Source: Anthoceros angustus (lineage: Eukaryota > Streptophyta > Anthocerotopsida > Anthocerotales > Anthocerotaceae). From it: a DNA stretch of 64,000 nucleotides. Every line of letters begins with the position of its first letter. The stretch's first letter is position 1. Under the pieces are notes generated by a model that worked only from the letters and a program-made list of their open reading frames with translations, was not told where the DNA came from and did not search any database. The position numbers and the translations under genes were made by a program. Shown piece by piece: positions 45,638-56,165 of the stretch. The stretch lies in contig VJWM01000187.1 of NCBI GenBank assembly GCA_010909165.1, forward strand, positions 310,001-374,000. The letters run 5' to 3'.

Positions 45638-46577
45638 CAGTCACAGCATGTGGGAGATGGCTCATATGTGATAAAGACTTCCTCTTTGAACACATGTGAT
45701 TGGAGGCTCCAACATCCGAGAACCATTTACATCACCTTTGAGATAGGATAGATATAAACTTCTGTGTATTCCAGATCAAGGTACCGTCTTCATTACTACC
45801 CTTGTCATCTTGCATGGGTGACCTAGAAGTACCAGTCTCCGGGCTCATAGCTCAGAATTACCACTGTCCACTCCTTTTCCGCTGGGCCTGTCTCAGCTTT
45901 AGCATAGTTGTAGCAAGATGGGGAGCAGGTCGCAGAAGATGTTGCGGCCTGGCTTGAGATAAGCAACCTCCGCATCAGCCTTTGCCTCTCTCGACCTGCT
46001 TCCGCAGGCATCTTCGCCCGGTGTCGGTGCACCTCTCCGCTACCATCTTGCGATAGCCTCCTTTGGATGGATAGGGCATGAGGAGCAAATGCGGGGCACT
46101 GTAATGTGCGTCGAGCACCGCCATGCCGGAGATGCAACTTGGGCGGCTAAGTAGCGCCCCTCCATTCAGCTTTTAGTGGAAGAACTGAGACATGCAACTA
46201 ATGTGCCCGTGTAGAAGCCCTATATGTGAGCTTCATTTTGTCTACCTTTTGCACTCTCATCTCGACTTTCTTCCTACAATCCTTTACCCGGGCTGGCTTT
46301 CCACAAGAATTACAAGGCCTCAAGGGCCCCAGCAGGTGGTGTCAAGGTGTCTCCACTTGCTCTCTCGCATAAACAAAGTCCCCACGGAATTTCTTGAGCT
46401 TGGGTCCGGCCACCGCGGTGTGGGCATATCTAGGGTGTCTCATGTTGGGCAATCCTCAAATTAGCCATGGCCGCCGGCATGGCTTGTCAAACACGGCCGC
46501 ACATTTGTGACCGATAACCGTGCCAAATTGCTTGGATCATCGGATCCACTACCTCATAGAGTTGCTTGGCAATGGAG

Positions 46578-47432
46578 CTAGAAGGCATGGGTTCCCTCCC
46601 AAACAAAGAAGAAGTAGGGACTGAAATGTGCCAAGGAGGCATGCCAACTCATACGGTAGCCCATGGCGATGTAGGGAAGAGCCAAGTCCCACTCTGTCTT
46701 TGGCATTTGAAGGCAGAGCTTCCTTAGACCCTTCTTGATGGTCTGTACCATCCATTCAGCCAGGCCATCAGCCTGAGGGTTCTGGATGGTGAAGGAGGTC
46801 TTCACCCTGTCGCAGTCCTTGCAACAGGCCACCTGCTGTTTGACTTGGGCGTACATCCCTTGCCAATGGAAATGTGGGAGGAGCAACTGTAAGTACGCTT
46901 GACTCCAAAATGGCCCATGCCGCTGCGTGCACTTTCGATGAATCGCCTGCTCCTCATCAAAGAGCCCATTGAGTCAGCCTCCTCGGCAAATGCCCATCAC
47001 GCCATCGACACTCTGGAAGCGCTACCGCAATTCCTTTCTTGCTCAACAGTGCTCCATGGTCGATCCAAACCCGTCCTGTTTGGACAAATAGGAGAGTTTC
47101 GGAGTCTTCCATATGTCCTTGGACCTCCTGCCCCAAAGATATGTGCTCACTGCAAGGATCGTCCCATACTGGATCGTCTTGATACTCTCTGGATCGCCCC
47201 ATACCTGATGGGCCACCTGTGCTTGTAAAGCTTACCATGATAAGCCCACCCCACATGCTGCATCTCCATCATCTTGGTCTCTCGCTTCAGAACATCTTCA
47301 ACCAGCACTGGGATTCCGAGAGAGAGTGTCATGCGTTTTGGTGTGTGACTCCGGCTTGCACCACTTGAAATTCATAGTCTCAAAAGATCATGGCTCCACC
47401 TTAAAAGCTTCCACTCAACTTAGTGTTGGTCA
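46578..47432 (-). pseudogene. Gypsy integrase/RNase H remnant (right arm)
   Basis: Frame 46886-46578 shows the integrase zinc-binding segment (HFHWQGMYAQVKQQ, CCKDCDRVK) fused directly to the late core (NPQADGLAEWMVQTIKKGLR, then PYIAMGYRMSWHASLAH). Roughly 100 residues of a normal gypsy integrase core, including the first two catalytic Asp residues, are missing. RNase H end sequence follows at about 47330-47432, immediately before the LTR at 47440. Confidence 0.75.
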
Positions 47433-47439
47433 TCAGCCA

Positions 47440-49736
47440 TGTGGTGGGAGGTTCCGGGACCCCGGAACCCTCGGCCACCAGCCACACTTATCCCCTTGTC
47501 GGTTAAATACAGTGGGTTTCGTTCCACGAAGGGTGAGCCCTTCCCGCCTCGGATGGAGGTGCGCCCTCACGGTGACCTCTCGACTCTCGGCTCCCGTCTA
47601 GGCGGTGACGCCCCTCCTACGGCGCCACCGGTGACCCACCCTAGGTAAGTCACTACCCTTGTGATGACTCGCCGTGGTGGACCTCGCGAGGCACGCCCAA
47701 TGCACCCTTGGGGACCCCAAATCACCGTCTGATGGGCAATCCTCCCACCAGCAGTTCCTACACTCCCTAAGACCCTTCTCGTGACAAATTTGGGGCCGCC
47801 CCTCAAGCTCTCTTATCCCCTTGAAATTCACCTTCCCTCTCTTTTCTAGGTTTCTTCCTCCTCTCTTCTCTTTTGTCTTTTCTCTTTTCTCTCTTGCTCC
47901 TTCCTTCTCCTCTCTTGCTCCCTATCCTCTCTAGCTCCTCTCTCGCCCCTCTCTCGCCTCTCTTTTCTTTTCTCTTTTCTCTCTCTCTCTTCTCCTCTCT
48001 CTCTCTCTCTTCTCTAATCTACCTCTTCCACTCTTCCTAGCTAACCCGCCTGGGCGCCTCCCGGCCTCCAGCCACCTCGGATCATAGGGCATGCCCTCAC
48101 GGACCTAGGCACATTTTCGCAAGTGACGCCCCAGCGTCTTTGGATTTTGCTAGGGGTCTTCCTTCACCGCTTGTCGCACACTACAACCACAATGCCGCTC
48201 CTCACGCTCGAACGCCACCCATTGCTCCAAAGAAAGTTTTGGGCCCCGCCTCCTCACATCAGACCTCAAGACCCTACCGGACACCATGCACCTCACACAC
48301 GGCTTGCGCACGCAGGTGTAAAACAAGCACACAGTCGGAGAGCAAGGCATGACATTTTATTATGGAGCTCCTCCCCTCTTATAGGAGCTCCCCAAACCCT
48401 AGCATTAATTAAGTCTGGTGGGGTAGGTGGGGTTGCTTACGGTTTTAAGTAGGTGGCCTCTTAAAGGTTCTTAACCTACCTCCTAACAATCCCACTAACC
48501 CCTAGGGGTCTTAATGACCCATTCACTCCCCTACCAACTCTCGCCTACTTCTTCTTGGGTGGGGCAGTGCCCTACCACCATCTTCCTCCTCTTGGCTTGG
48601 GGACTGTCCGTCGGATCTCTTCACTCGTCAGCGACAGAACCTCCACACTGTCTTGGCGATGCATCGTGAACGCCCTCTTGCGGGCGCTCTAGCAGGCATT
48701 GGCCTCTCTCATCTGTCTGCCACTGCAGTACCTCCAGTGCGGTTGAGTGCAATGCAACTCCTTGCCGGACACCCCCACCAACTCTACCGGCTGGAAATCT
48801 CTTCCTCTTCCATTGGCTCCTCCCACCAGCGTTCCTACACTCCCTAAGACCCTTCTCGTGACAAATTTGGGGCCGCCCCTCAAGCTCTTATCCACCCTTG
48901 AAATTTCACCTTCCTCTCTTTTCTAGGTTTCTTCCTCCTCTCTTCTCTTTTGTCTTTTCTCTTTTCTCTCTTGCTCCTTCCTTCTCCTCTCTTGCTCCCT
49001 ATCCTCTCTAGCTCCTCTCTCGTCCTCTCGCTCTCTCTCTCGCTCTCTCTCTCTCTTTTCTCTCTTTTCTCTCTCTCTTCTCCTCTCTTCTCCTCTCTTC
49101 TCTAATCTACCTCTTCCACTCTTCCTAGCTAACTATCATACAGGCGCCCTCACAGCCTCCCGGCAGCGCCTCGAGATCATAGGGCATTGCCCTCACGGAC
49201 CTAGGCGGACATTTGGGGCAAGTGGCGTCCGCGTCTTTGGATTTTGCTAGGGGTCTTCCCTTCGATCCTTTGCACCAACCACAATGCGCTCCCTCACCGC
49301 TCGACTGCCGGTGCTACCTCCGAGAAAGAAGGTTTGGGCCCCGCCCTCACCACAGTCACCGCACCTCAAGACCCTACGGACACCATGCACCCTCACACGG
49401 TCGGCACGCGCTTGTGTAGCAAAACAAGCACACAGTCGAGAGCAAGGCATGACATTTTATTATGGGAGCTCCTCCCCTCTTATAGGAGCTCCCCAAACCC
49501 TAGCATTAATTAAGTCGGTGGGGTAGGTGGGGTTGCTTACGGTTTTAAGTAGGTGGCCTCTTAAAGGTTCTTAACCTACCTCCTAACAATCCCACTAACC
49601 CCTAGGGGTCTTAATGACCCATTCACTCCCCTACCAACTATCCTACTTCTTCTTGGGTGTTGGCCCAACCACCATCTTCCTCCTCTTGGCTTGGGGGTCC
49701 CCGTCAGGATCTCTTCACTCGTCGTCGCGGCCTCCA
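47440..49736 (-). mobile_element. Gypsy-family LTR DNA, right-arm copy, internally duplicated
   Basis: It starts tgtggtgggaggttccggg, as at 59885, and includes the CT-rich tract twice and the cattttattatggagctcc block at 48352 and its near-copy at 49454. A first LTR end (cctcca) is at about 48640-48645 and a second at 49731-49736 because of the 1.08-kb tandem duplication. Confidence 0.65.
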
Positions 49737-49915
49737 CACTGTCTGGCGTGATTGAGCGGTGGGCGCCACCCCTCTTGCAGGCGCTCTTGTAGGCATTGGC
49801 CTCTCTCATCTTGCAGCCGGCCCTGCTACCTCCAGGCGGTTGGGTGTTGGTGCTGCTCTGTCCGCAGACACACCAACTCAAACTGCTGGAAATCTCTTCC
49901 TCTTCCATTGGCTCC
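47745..49915. repeat. Tandem duplication, about 1.08 kb x2, in the LTR
   Basis: The mark gttcctacactccctaagac recurs at about 47752 and 48831. Left, middle and right junctions share CCTCCCA (cctcccaccag, ctcctcccaccag, ctcctcccattg). The left inverted-repeat arm has this segment once only. The GA/CT tract is present in both units. Confidence 0.85.
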
Positions 49916-51700
49916 TCCCATTGAGCCTTCGCATCCATTCACTTCCCCCGAATCTGAGGCGGTGCAATTCTTCAAAATCTCCACTGTCATTTGGGGACCC
50001 CAACAACTTCCTTGTCAACAAGTTGAAGATGACTGCATCAGGTGTCAGCAACATGTAAGTGGACCCACAGCCACAAAAAGAAAAGCCTCAAGGAGGACTC
50101 AAAGGATCCGCCAGAAGGAGGCATTTTGTGATCAGTCTCCTCAACTTATTTTGACAATGGGTTGACAGATGCGGCTCATTCTGATGAGCATTGGGCCTAT
50201 TCATGTGGAATTGGTTGAGTTTTGCTACTCCTTCCAGTGGGCACCAGGATGTGCACTCAAGGATGGGTGTCCTCGTGCTTTGGCAGCTGATGGTGTCCCA
50301 CTGGTGAGCTTGGCCTCTCTCTCTTCTCCTCTCCCAGGGTGAGCAGCCTTTCTTTAGGGCTAAGATTCCCTCAAGTGGAAGCTTTTTGATTGTTTTAGGT
50401 AGACTCATCGTCCACCTACTTGTCTCATTCTTTCTTCATGTGTGAAGCAAACCTCCTGGCGAGGAACTACCATCTTGCCATCAGACACTGCTGAGGCCAC
50501 ATGTTGTACAATGAGAGACTGATTTAACTCCTACTTACCTTGTCTTATATGGAGTGTCAATTGGCGGGATGGTCGCCTTCCTTGTCAAAGCCTCCTTCAT
50601 TGACCCTCACATAGTGGACTTGCATCTCACCCCTTCCTCTCATCAAATTCCTCAGCCACTCTCTTGAGGCTAACTTACTCCACGCATCCTCTCAAGCCAC
50701 CACTCAAACGGGTGGCGACATCACCATCTCTCCATGCCTGGGTTCCCTTGCTGCCTTCTCACCTGGGAGTTGCTTCCTCGATGACCAGCATGCGATGCAT
50801 CATTTTCTCCCGTGGCTACCTCTTCCATCCACCGTTGGTCAATCGCTTGCTTCAGAGCTCCTCACGCTCCTTGCTTATGTCCTTCCTCCTCCGCCTTGAG
50901 CTTGGCCTCTCCTTCATTCTGGCTTATGCGCCCGGCTCACAAGCCATCTTGTCCATTTGTCCCTTCTCACTGGAGGGCCGAGTTGTCCGCCATTCCCATA
51001 TCCTCAATCTTCTCGGTTGAGAGCCACCTCCTTCATTATCCTCTACTTTCTTGCCTCGATTGTTCTTCAATCTTCTAGCCCCAACCTCCTCTCCAGTTAA
51101 CTAGGCTTTGCTACGCCATCTCCTTGATAGCCTTGCTATCCTTCTCCCCACTTGATCGACGGCCTTGGTGTCCTCACGGCGACTCTCACCTCCAACTCTC
51201 TCTCCTGTGCTTGCTTCACTAATGGAGTATCAATCCTACGATGGTCAGCTCCTTCAAAGCCTTTGTCCTCTCATTCCCTCCCGGGTCGACATTGCTTTTC
51301 TTGGTGAGCGCCTCCACTCCCTCGATGTTGGTGGAACTCCGTGGCTCCCATCTCCCGGGGTTAGTTCCACACCCCGCCTCCTTTGCCTCAGACATGGTGG
51401 TCCTCACCTTTTCCTTTTGTGCCACCTGCTTCCCTGAAGTGCACCTCTTCTTCCTCAAGGCCAGACGGGGTGGTCTCATCATCCGAATCACCCCGGGTGA
51501 AGCACTCCCTTGCTCCACCTTGGTTCCTCCTCCGCCTTCTTCACCTTCTTGGGAGAGGACCTTCCTCGACCACTTCAAATGGTCTCAAATCCTCTGTCGA
51601 TCCCGATTTTCTCCTCTAAAATTCTTCTAAGTGTTCTCTGTGTCCGCCCCTTCGCCTGGTCTCATCCTCCTCGACCAACTCAAATGAGCTAAACGCTCCC
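49916..51700 (-). mobile_element. Element interior, reverse copy of 33.2-35.3 kb
   Basis: No recognisable domain is present. Small ORFs on both strands are chance. The sequence runs parallel, in reverse, to the left-arm interior, lacking about 0.8 kb. Confidence 0.55.
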
Positions 51701-51739
51701 CCTCTACTCACATATATAGGGTGAGGAGGGATTTTCCAC

Positions 51740-52000
51740 ACCCCAAAGGCCAAGGACGAAAATTTTCCCTGTCCAAAGGCCAAGGACCTTTTCTCCTTCA
51801 GCAGACGTTAGAAATTCCTCAACCACCGAAGGCCAAGGAAGAAATTTCTCCGCTGTTCACCAATTCCCAAAGTCCAAGGAAGAAAAATCAGCAGGCATGC
51901 AAAGGTCGACCCGCCACGTCGCACTAACCCGCGCCGGTCTTCCTTTGTCAAAACCCTCCAAGGCCAAGGACGAAATTTCCCTGTCCAAGGCCAAGGATGA
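51740..52000 (+). repeat. Degenerate CCAAAGGCCAAGGA repeats
   Basis: At least six copies of a 14-base core (ccaaaggccaaggacgaaa, ccaaaggccaaggacc, cgaaggccaaggaagaaa, and others) are spaced 30-90 bases apart between TATA-like boxes at 51711 and 52014. Similar ccatgggccaaggaac cores occur at about 23005 and 61520. Confidence 0.7.
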
Positions 52001-52619
52001 TTTCTCTATATATGCTTGCATCGCTCCTCCTTAGGCCGCGCCTCTTCCTCTCCTGTCTGTCGCTCAAGACCACCTCCAACCTCGCTACCGCCTGAATTGC
52101 GCACGACAACTCGCCAAGACCCTCGCGCGTCTTCGTGGAGTAAGAACCTTACTCCCGATGCCTTCAGGCGGGAGTGACTGGCGCCGCCACTAGGCCGGCA
52201 CCAACCCTCCTTCTTGGCGGTTCGGCCTTCGCGAACCTCCTCTCTCACAGTAAACTTTCCAACCTCCCGGACCTCCGGACCTCCGTCTTTCTCCATTGGA
52301 CCTTTTTGAATCCGTTTTCCTCCTTCTCGTCGGCGGGACTAAAATCGCCCGCCCGCTTCTCATTGGCACTTTTTGTTCTCTTCCCGTCAATGATGGTGAT
52401 AAAAAGAAAAATAAAATTAACAAAACTAAGAGGCATCCGCCTCTCTTCTAACCGTGGACCCAAAATTTGGCGTTCCACATGCCCCTTCCCACTTGTTGGC
52501 GTCCACCAAACAACGGGACTCAAGTGAAAATACTTCTTGACCTTCCGCCCCATCGACAGGAGGTCTCCATCCAAGACTCGGATTGCACTCCATTCTCATA
52601 CACCTCCTCAACCTTGTAG

Positions 52620-53623
52620 GGTCCCATCCACCTCAATCTCAACTTTCTGGAAAATCTAAGTATCGTCATACACGAACACCAAATCTCCAGCCACAATCAC
52701 TTCTCTCTTTGAAGCTTCCGTCATGTCGATGCTTCCGTTGTTCTTGGATCTTGTAGGTCTCCTCAAGTGCCTCTTCTCGGTCCTCCTCATAAGTCGCGAA
52801 AGCCTCCAATCATTGTTTGATCGTCCTCCAGTCATCCTTACGTCCTCCATGATTCGATGTGTTGGAATCTCAAACTCAATTGGTAACACTGGTGACATCC
52901 GTAGGTCGATAGTAGGCGTTCGTTTCGTGGTTACCTTCTCATTGTCCGATATGCCCAAAGTCTTTGAATGAAGCTTCGTGTCCCATCATACATGTGTGTG
53001 ATCACCTTAGTCAAAATGGTACCCGAATCTGGTCTTCTCGTGAGGCCATTTGCCTTCGGGTTGTAAGGCGTTGTCTTGCGGTGTCGTATGTTGAAGTAGC
53101 TGGTCAACGACTCAATGACAGTGTTCAAGAAGTGAGTTCCTCGGTCACTCACCAACTCCAAGGGACAACCATACCGTGTGATGATGTTCTCAAACAAAAA
53201 TTTTGCGACTGTCGGAGCGTCATCCTTCCTTGTCGCCTCCGCCTCTACCATCTTGGTGCAGTAATCGGTGGCCACCAATATGTATTGCTTCCGAGTCCAC
53301 CTGGTAGGTGGGCGAATCGGCCCAACAAAGTCGATTCCCCACTTCTCAAAAGGAGCGAGTGGCAGAATGTAGGTCAGTGGCCACTGTGTGGACAGTGTCG
53401 GCCTCCCTACACGCTGACACGCGTCGCATCTCCTAATAGAATCCCAAACATCACGTTGCATGGTAGTCCACCAAAAGCCTGTATCCAAAATCTTCTTAAT
53501 CGTGACACGAGTAATGACCCCCGCCTCCTCCGCATGTAAAGCCTCAATCACCAAACCGCCTGGGCTCCAGACACCTTCGTATCTTCTCATCCGCCCCATC
53601 TTGTACAAGATTCCATTCCTCAA
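52620..53623 (-). pseudogene. Ty3/gypsy integrase (copy 2)
   Basis: Frame 53623-52931 shows the zinc-binding HHCC domain ending IRRCDACQRVG, then the core with KWGIDFVGPI (first Asp) and LVSDRGTHF (second Asp). The region that should hold the catalytic Glu reads NPKANGLTRRPDSGT, so Glu is lost, apparently by a one-base deletion in a CGG-type context. The next frame 52958-52656 gives the C-terminal VLPIEFEIPTHRI and AGDLVFVYDD. Two or more frames are needed. Confidence 0.88.
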
Positions 53624-53835
53624 GCGATGAGGCTACCTTATGAAGAAAAAGCGCTCGTCCTTCCCTACTCAATCCATTGGGCATGATTCCTAACTCCGGG
53701 AACTTTTCCCCTTGCCTTTCTCTATTTGCTCTATCTTGGCGCTCTCCGTCTTGTCCACACACAGTCGATCGAACTTCCCTCTGCGGTTAGGATCCATTTG
53801 TGTTGGACCACTGCACGTCGTGCAGCCTTGTGCTC

Positions 53836-54360
53836 TTACATGCAGGGCTCCCTTCCGACCCTACATTGCGTAACTTCCTCTTCATCCTCTGCTGATGTCG
53901 CGACCAACTCCTCGTCGAAACCTATCGTCCGTCTCCGGACCTTTCTTGTTCTCAACCTCGAGATGAAATCTGCGTTGATGTGTCTCTTACCCGCTCGCGT
54001 CTCAACATCAAAATCAAATTCTTGCAGCAAAAGAATCCATCGAGCAATTCGTCCCGACAAATCCGGCTTGTTCACTAGGTACTTCAGCGCAAAATGATCG
54101 ACGTGGAAGGTTACCTTGCAGGCCAAGAGGTAGTGGCGAAACTTCTTGCATGCGTAGATGATTCCCAACGCCTCCCTCTCAGTCATAGAGTAATTTCTCT
54201 CCGCGTCAGTCAACTGCCTGCCCGCGTAGAAGATAGGATGATCCCTCTTCTCTTCATCCTTCTGGCTCAGAATAGCCCCAAGCGCATACGCAGATACATC
54301 CACGTACACATGAAATGGCTGCTCCCAATTTGGTGGTCTCAAGGTGGGTGTCTCCACCAA
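53836..54360 (-). pseudogene. Ty3/gypsy RNase H (copy 2)
   Basis: The 174-codon frame has FHVYVDVSAYALGAILSQ (first catalytic Asp), REALGIIYACKKFRHYLLA (Glu), VDHFALKYLVNKPDLSGRIA and AGKRHINADFISR (last Asp in NADFISR). It is one of the better preserved domains of this element, but it is separated from RT by a frameshift. Confidence 0.9.
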
Positions 54361-54429
54361 ACTCCTCTTTAGTTGCTGAAATGATTCCTCTTTCCTTGTC
54401 CACTCAAATGCTACGTCCTTCTTTGTGAG

Positions 54430-55321
54430 TTAGACGGCTGCCTTCTTTGCAAAATCTTTGACGAATCTCCTGTAATAGCCGACTAACCCTATGAAAGCTC
54501 TGACCTGCCTGACTGTCTGAGGTGCATCCATCTCGATCACCTTGACTTTCTCCATGTCCACTTGGAGTCCTCTTGCTGAAACTCGATGAGCGAGGAGAAT
54601 CCCCTCCGTCATCCCGAAAAAACACTTCGGTGAAGTTTTAGGTTGGTCTCACGGCAACGTTGAAAACACCGGCTCGGATGTTCCCAATGTGAGTGTTGCC
54701 TCCCAAAGACACAAAATCGTCAAGAAACACTTCCATGAACTTGAAGAAAATCTCTAAAGATCATTTACCACTCGTTGGAAAGTTGCGGGCATTGCAGTCC
54801 GAATGGAAGCTTGGCGTGAGCAAGCGTCCCCAATCCGTGGTGAAAGTGGTCTTGTCTTGATCCTCCTTGCGTGGCGTGATTTGATTGTAACCCGAATAGC
54901 CATCTAGGAAACTGTACATTTCATGACCCGCCACCGTGTCCAAAACGCTATCCATGAAGGGTAGTGGATGGTGGTCCTTCTTCGTCGCTTTGTTGAGCCT
55001 TCTGAAATCTTGACAAACACGAACCTTGCCTTGTTGCTTCTTAGGAACCACCACGATGGGCGCCACCCATTCGCTGGTGAGAACCGGATAAATCACCCCT
55101 GCCTCTAAGTACTGGTCCAATTGGTCCTTCACCAACTTGAAGGAACCCATATCAGTGACCTTAAAGGCAAATACATCTATGTAGTTCCTTAGTAAGGCCT
55201 TCAACTCCTCTCGCTCCGTCGGGCTGAGATACTTTGAAACTTTCACACTTTTGCCCGGCTTCAACTCCATGTCCTCCATCGCGTGGTCTACATAAACTCC
55301 TTCAGGCTCACTTGCCCACAC
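54430..55321 (-). pseudogene. Ty3/gypsy reverse transcriptase (copy 2)
   Basis: Frame 55321-54761 covers ELKPGKSVKVSKYLS, NYIDVFAF, AGVIYPVLTSEWVAPIVVVP, KVRVCQDFRRLNKATKKDHH and FLDGYSGYNQITPRKEDQDK. The catalytic box is FLDD near 54740 in a different frame. Frame 54612-54430 gives the connection domain (VRAFIGLVGYYRRFVKDFAK). A frameshift occurs between the fingers/palm and the catalytic box. Confidence 0.9.
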
Positions 55322-55589
55322 TCGTGCGATCCTTCCTCTGGAAAGTCGTGATCGTGGCGTGACCCTTCAAAAGGCGGCACCCTCTCGGTGCTCCTCATCC
55401 TCCTGCAAATCTTCTTCCTCCAGACGTCGGATGAAAACATGGGATCCCCGTCCCATACACCATATCGATTGCTTTGGCTGGTCCTTGAAATAAATTATTC
55501 TGAGTCTCTCCCGTAAGCGTTCTCCCGCTCGACCAGTAACTCCGCCTCCCAAAATCAAAGATGCACCCCCATGTACCACGGCCTCCCAA

Positions 55590-56127
55590 GAAGTACCTTG
55601 TACCCCAAGTCCAGAATCGGTCTCATCACAATGTAGGTCGATTGAAGGTAATACCTCCAATCACCGTGGGGATGTTCTGCAGCACCCCAAAGGCTTTCTC
55701 TTGGTCCGCCATTCGAAGAAGACACGAATGGGAATTCGTAAACCCAAGTCGATGTCTTGTCTCTTGGTCATCAAATTCACTCGGATCCGTGTCCAAAGGG
55801 ACATCGGCACTAAACACCCTATCTCAATCTCAATCTCGGGGCTCCACAATCAACCAGTTCCACCGCGTTAACTTCCACTTGCATGCTCCTTACCTCTAGT
55901 GGCTCTGGTATCCCCCGTATCGCCTCCTTCACGATCTTCCTCGATCTTGGACTCACCGCCAAGAGATCTCTCAAGCTCACTACAAACTCTTGATCAAGTA
56001 GCGCATCAAAGCTAGAAATCTTTGATGCTAGAACCCCTCTTGCGGTCTCGATACTAGCGAGGCGCAACAACGCCCTCTCTTGGTTGTTCCTCACTCGGCG
56101 CCTCTCCTTGCGCACCTTGCCCTCCAC
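55590..56127 (-). pseudogene. Ty3/gypsy protease (copy 2), active site disrupted
   Basis: The frame 56127-55819 (EFVVSLRDLLAVSPRSRKIV, AIRGIPE) parallels copy 1. The catalytic loop, at about 55790 in a shifted frame, reads LDTDPSEFDDQE where copy 1 has LDSGSGVNLM. The DNA is explained by two separate one-base losses at G runs. The flap region (QNIPTVIGG) is in yet another frame. Confidence 0.82.
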
Positions 56128-56165
56128 GGGTCACTCACTGCAGATTCAGCAAACCTTTTTTGAGT

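Larger units (their letters stand above)
45830..51700 (-). repeat. Right arm of the large inverted repeat
   Basis: This is the reverse complement of the left arm with the same order of blocks: a segment shared with 37.85-38.2 kb, integrase/RNase H remnants, the LTR starting at 47440, and internal DNA at 50.0-51.6 kb. It carries an extra tandem copy of 1.08 kb. The single-copy loop between the arms holds the interrupted copia element. Confidence 0.78.
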
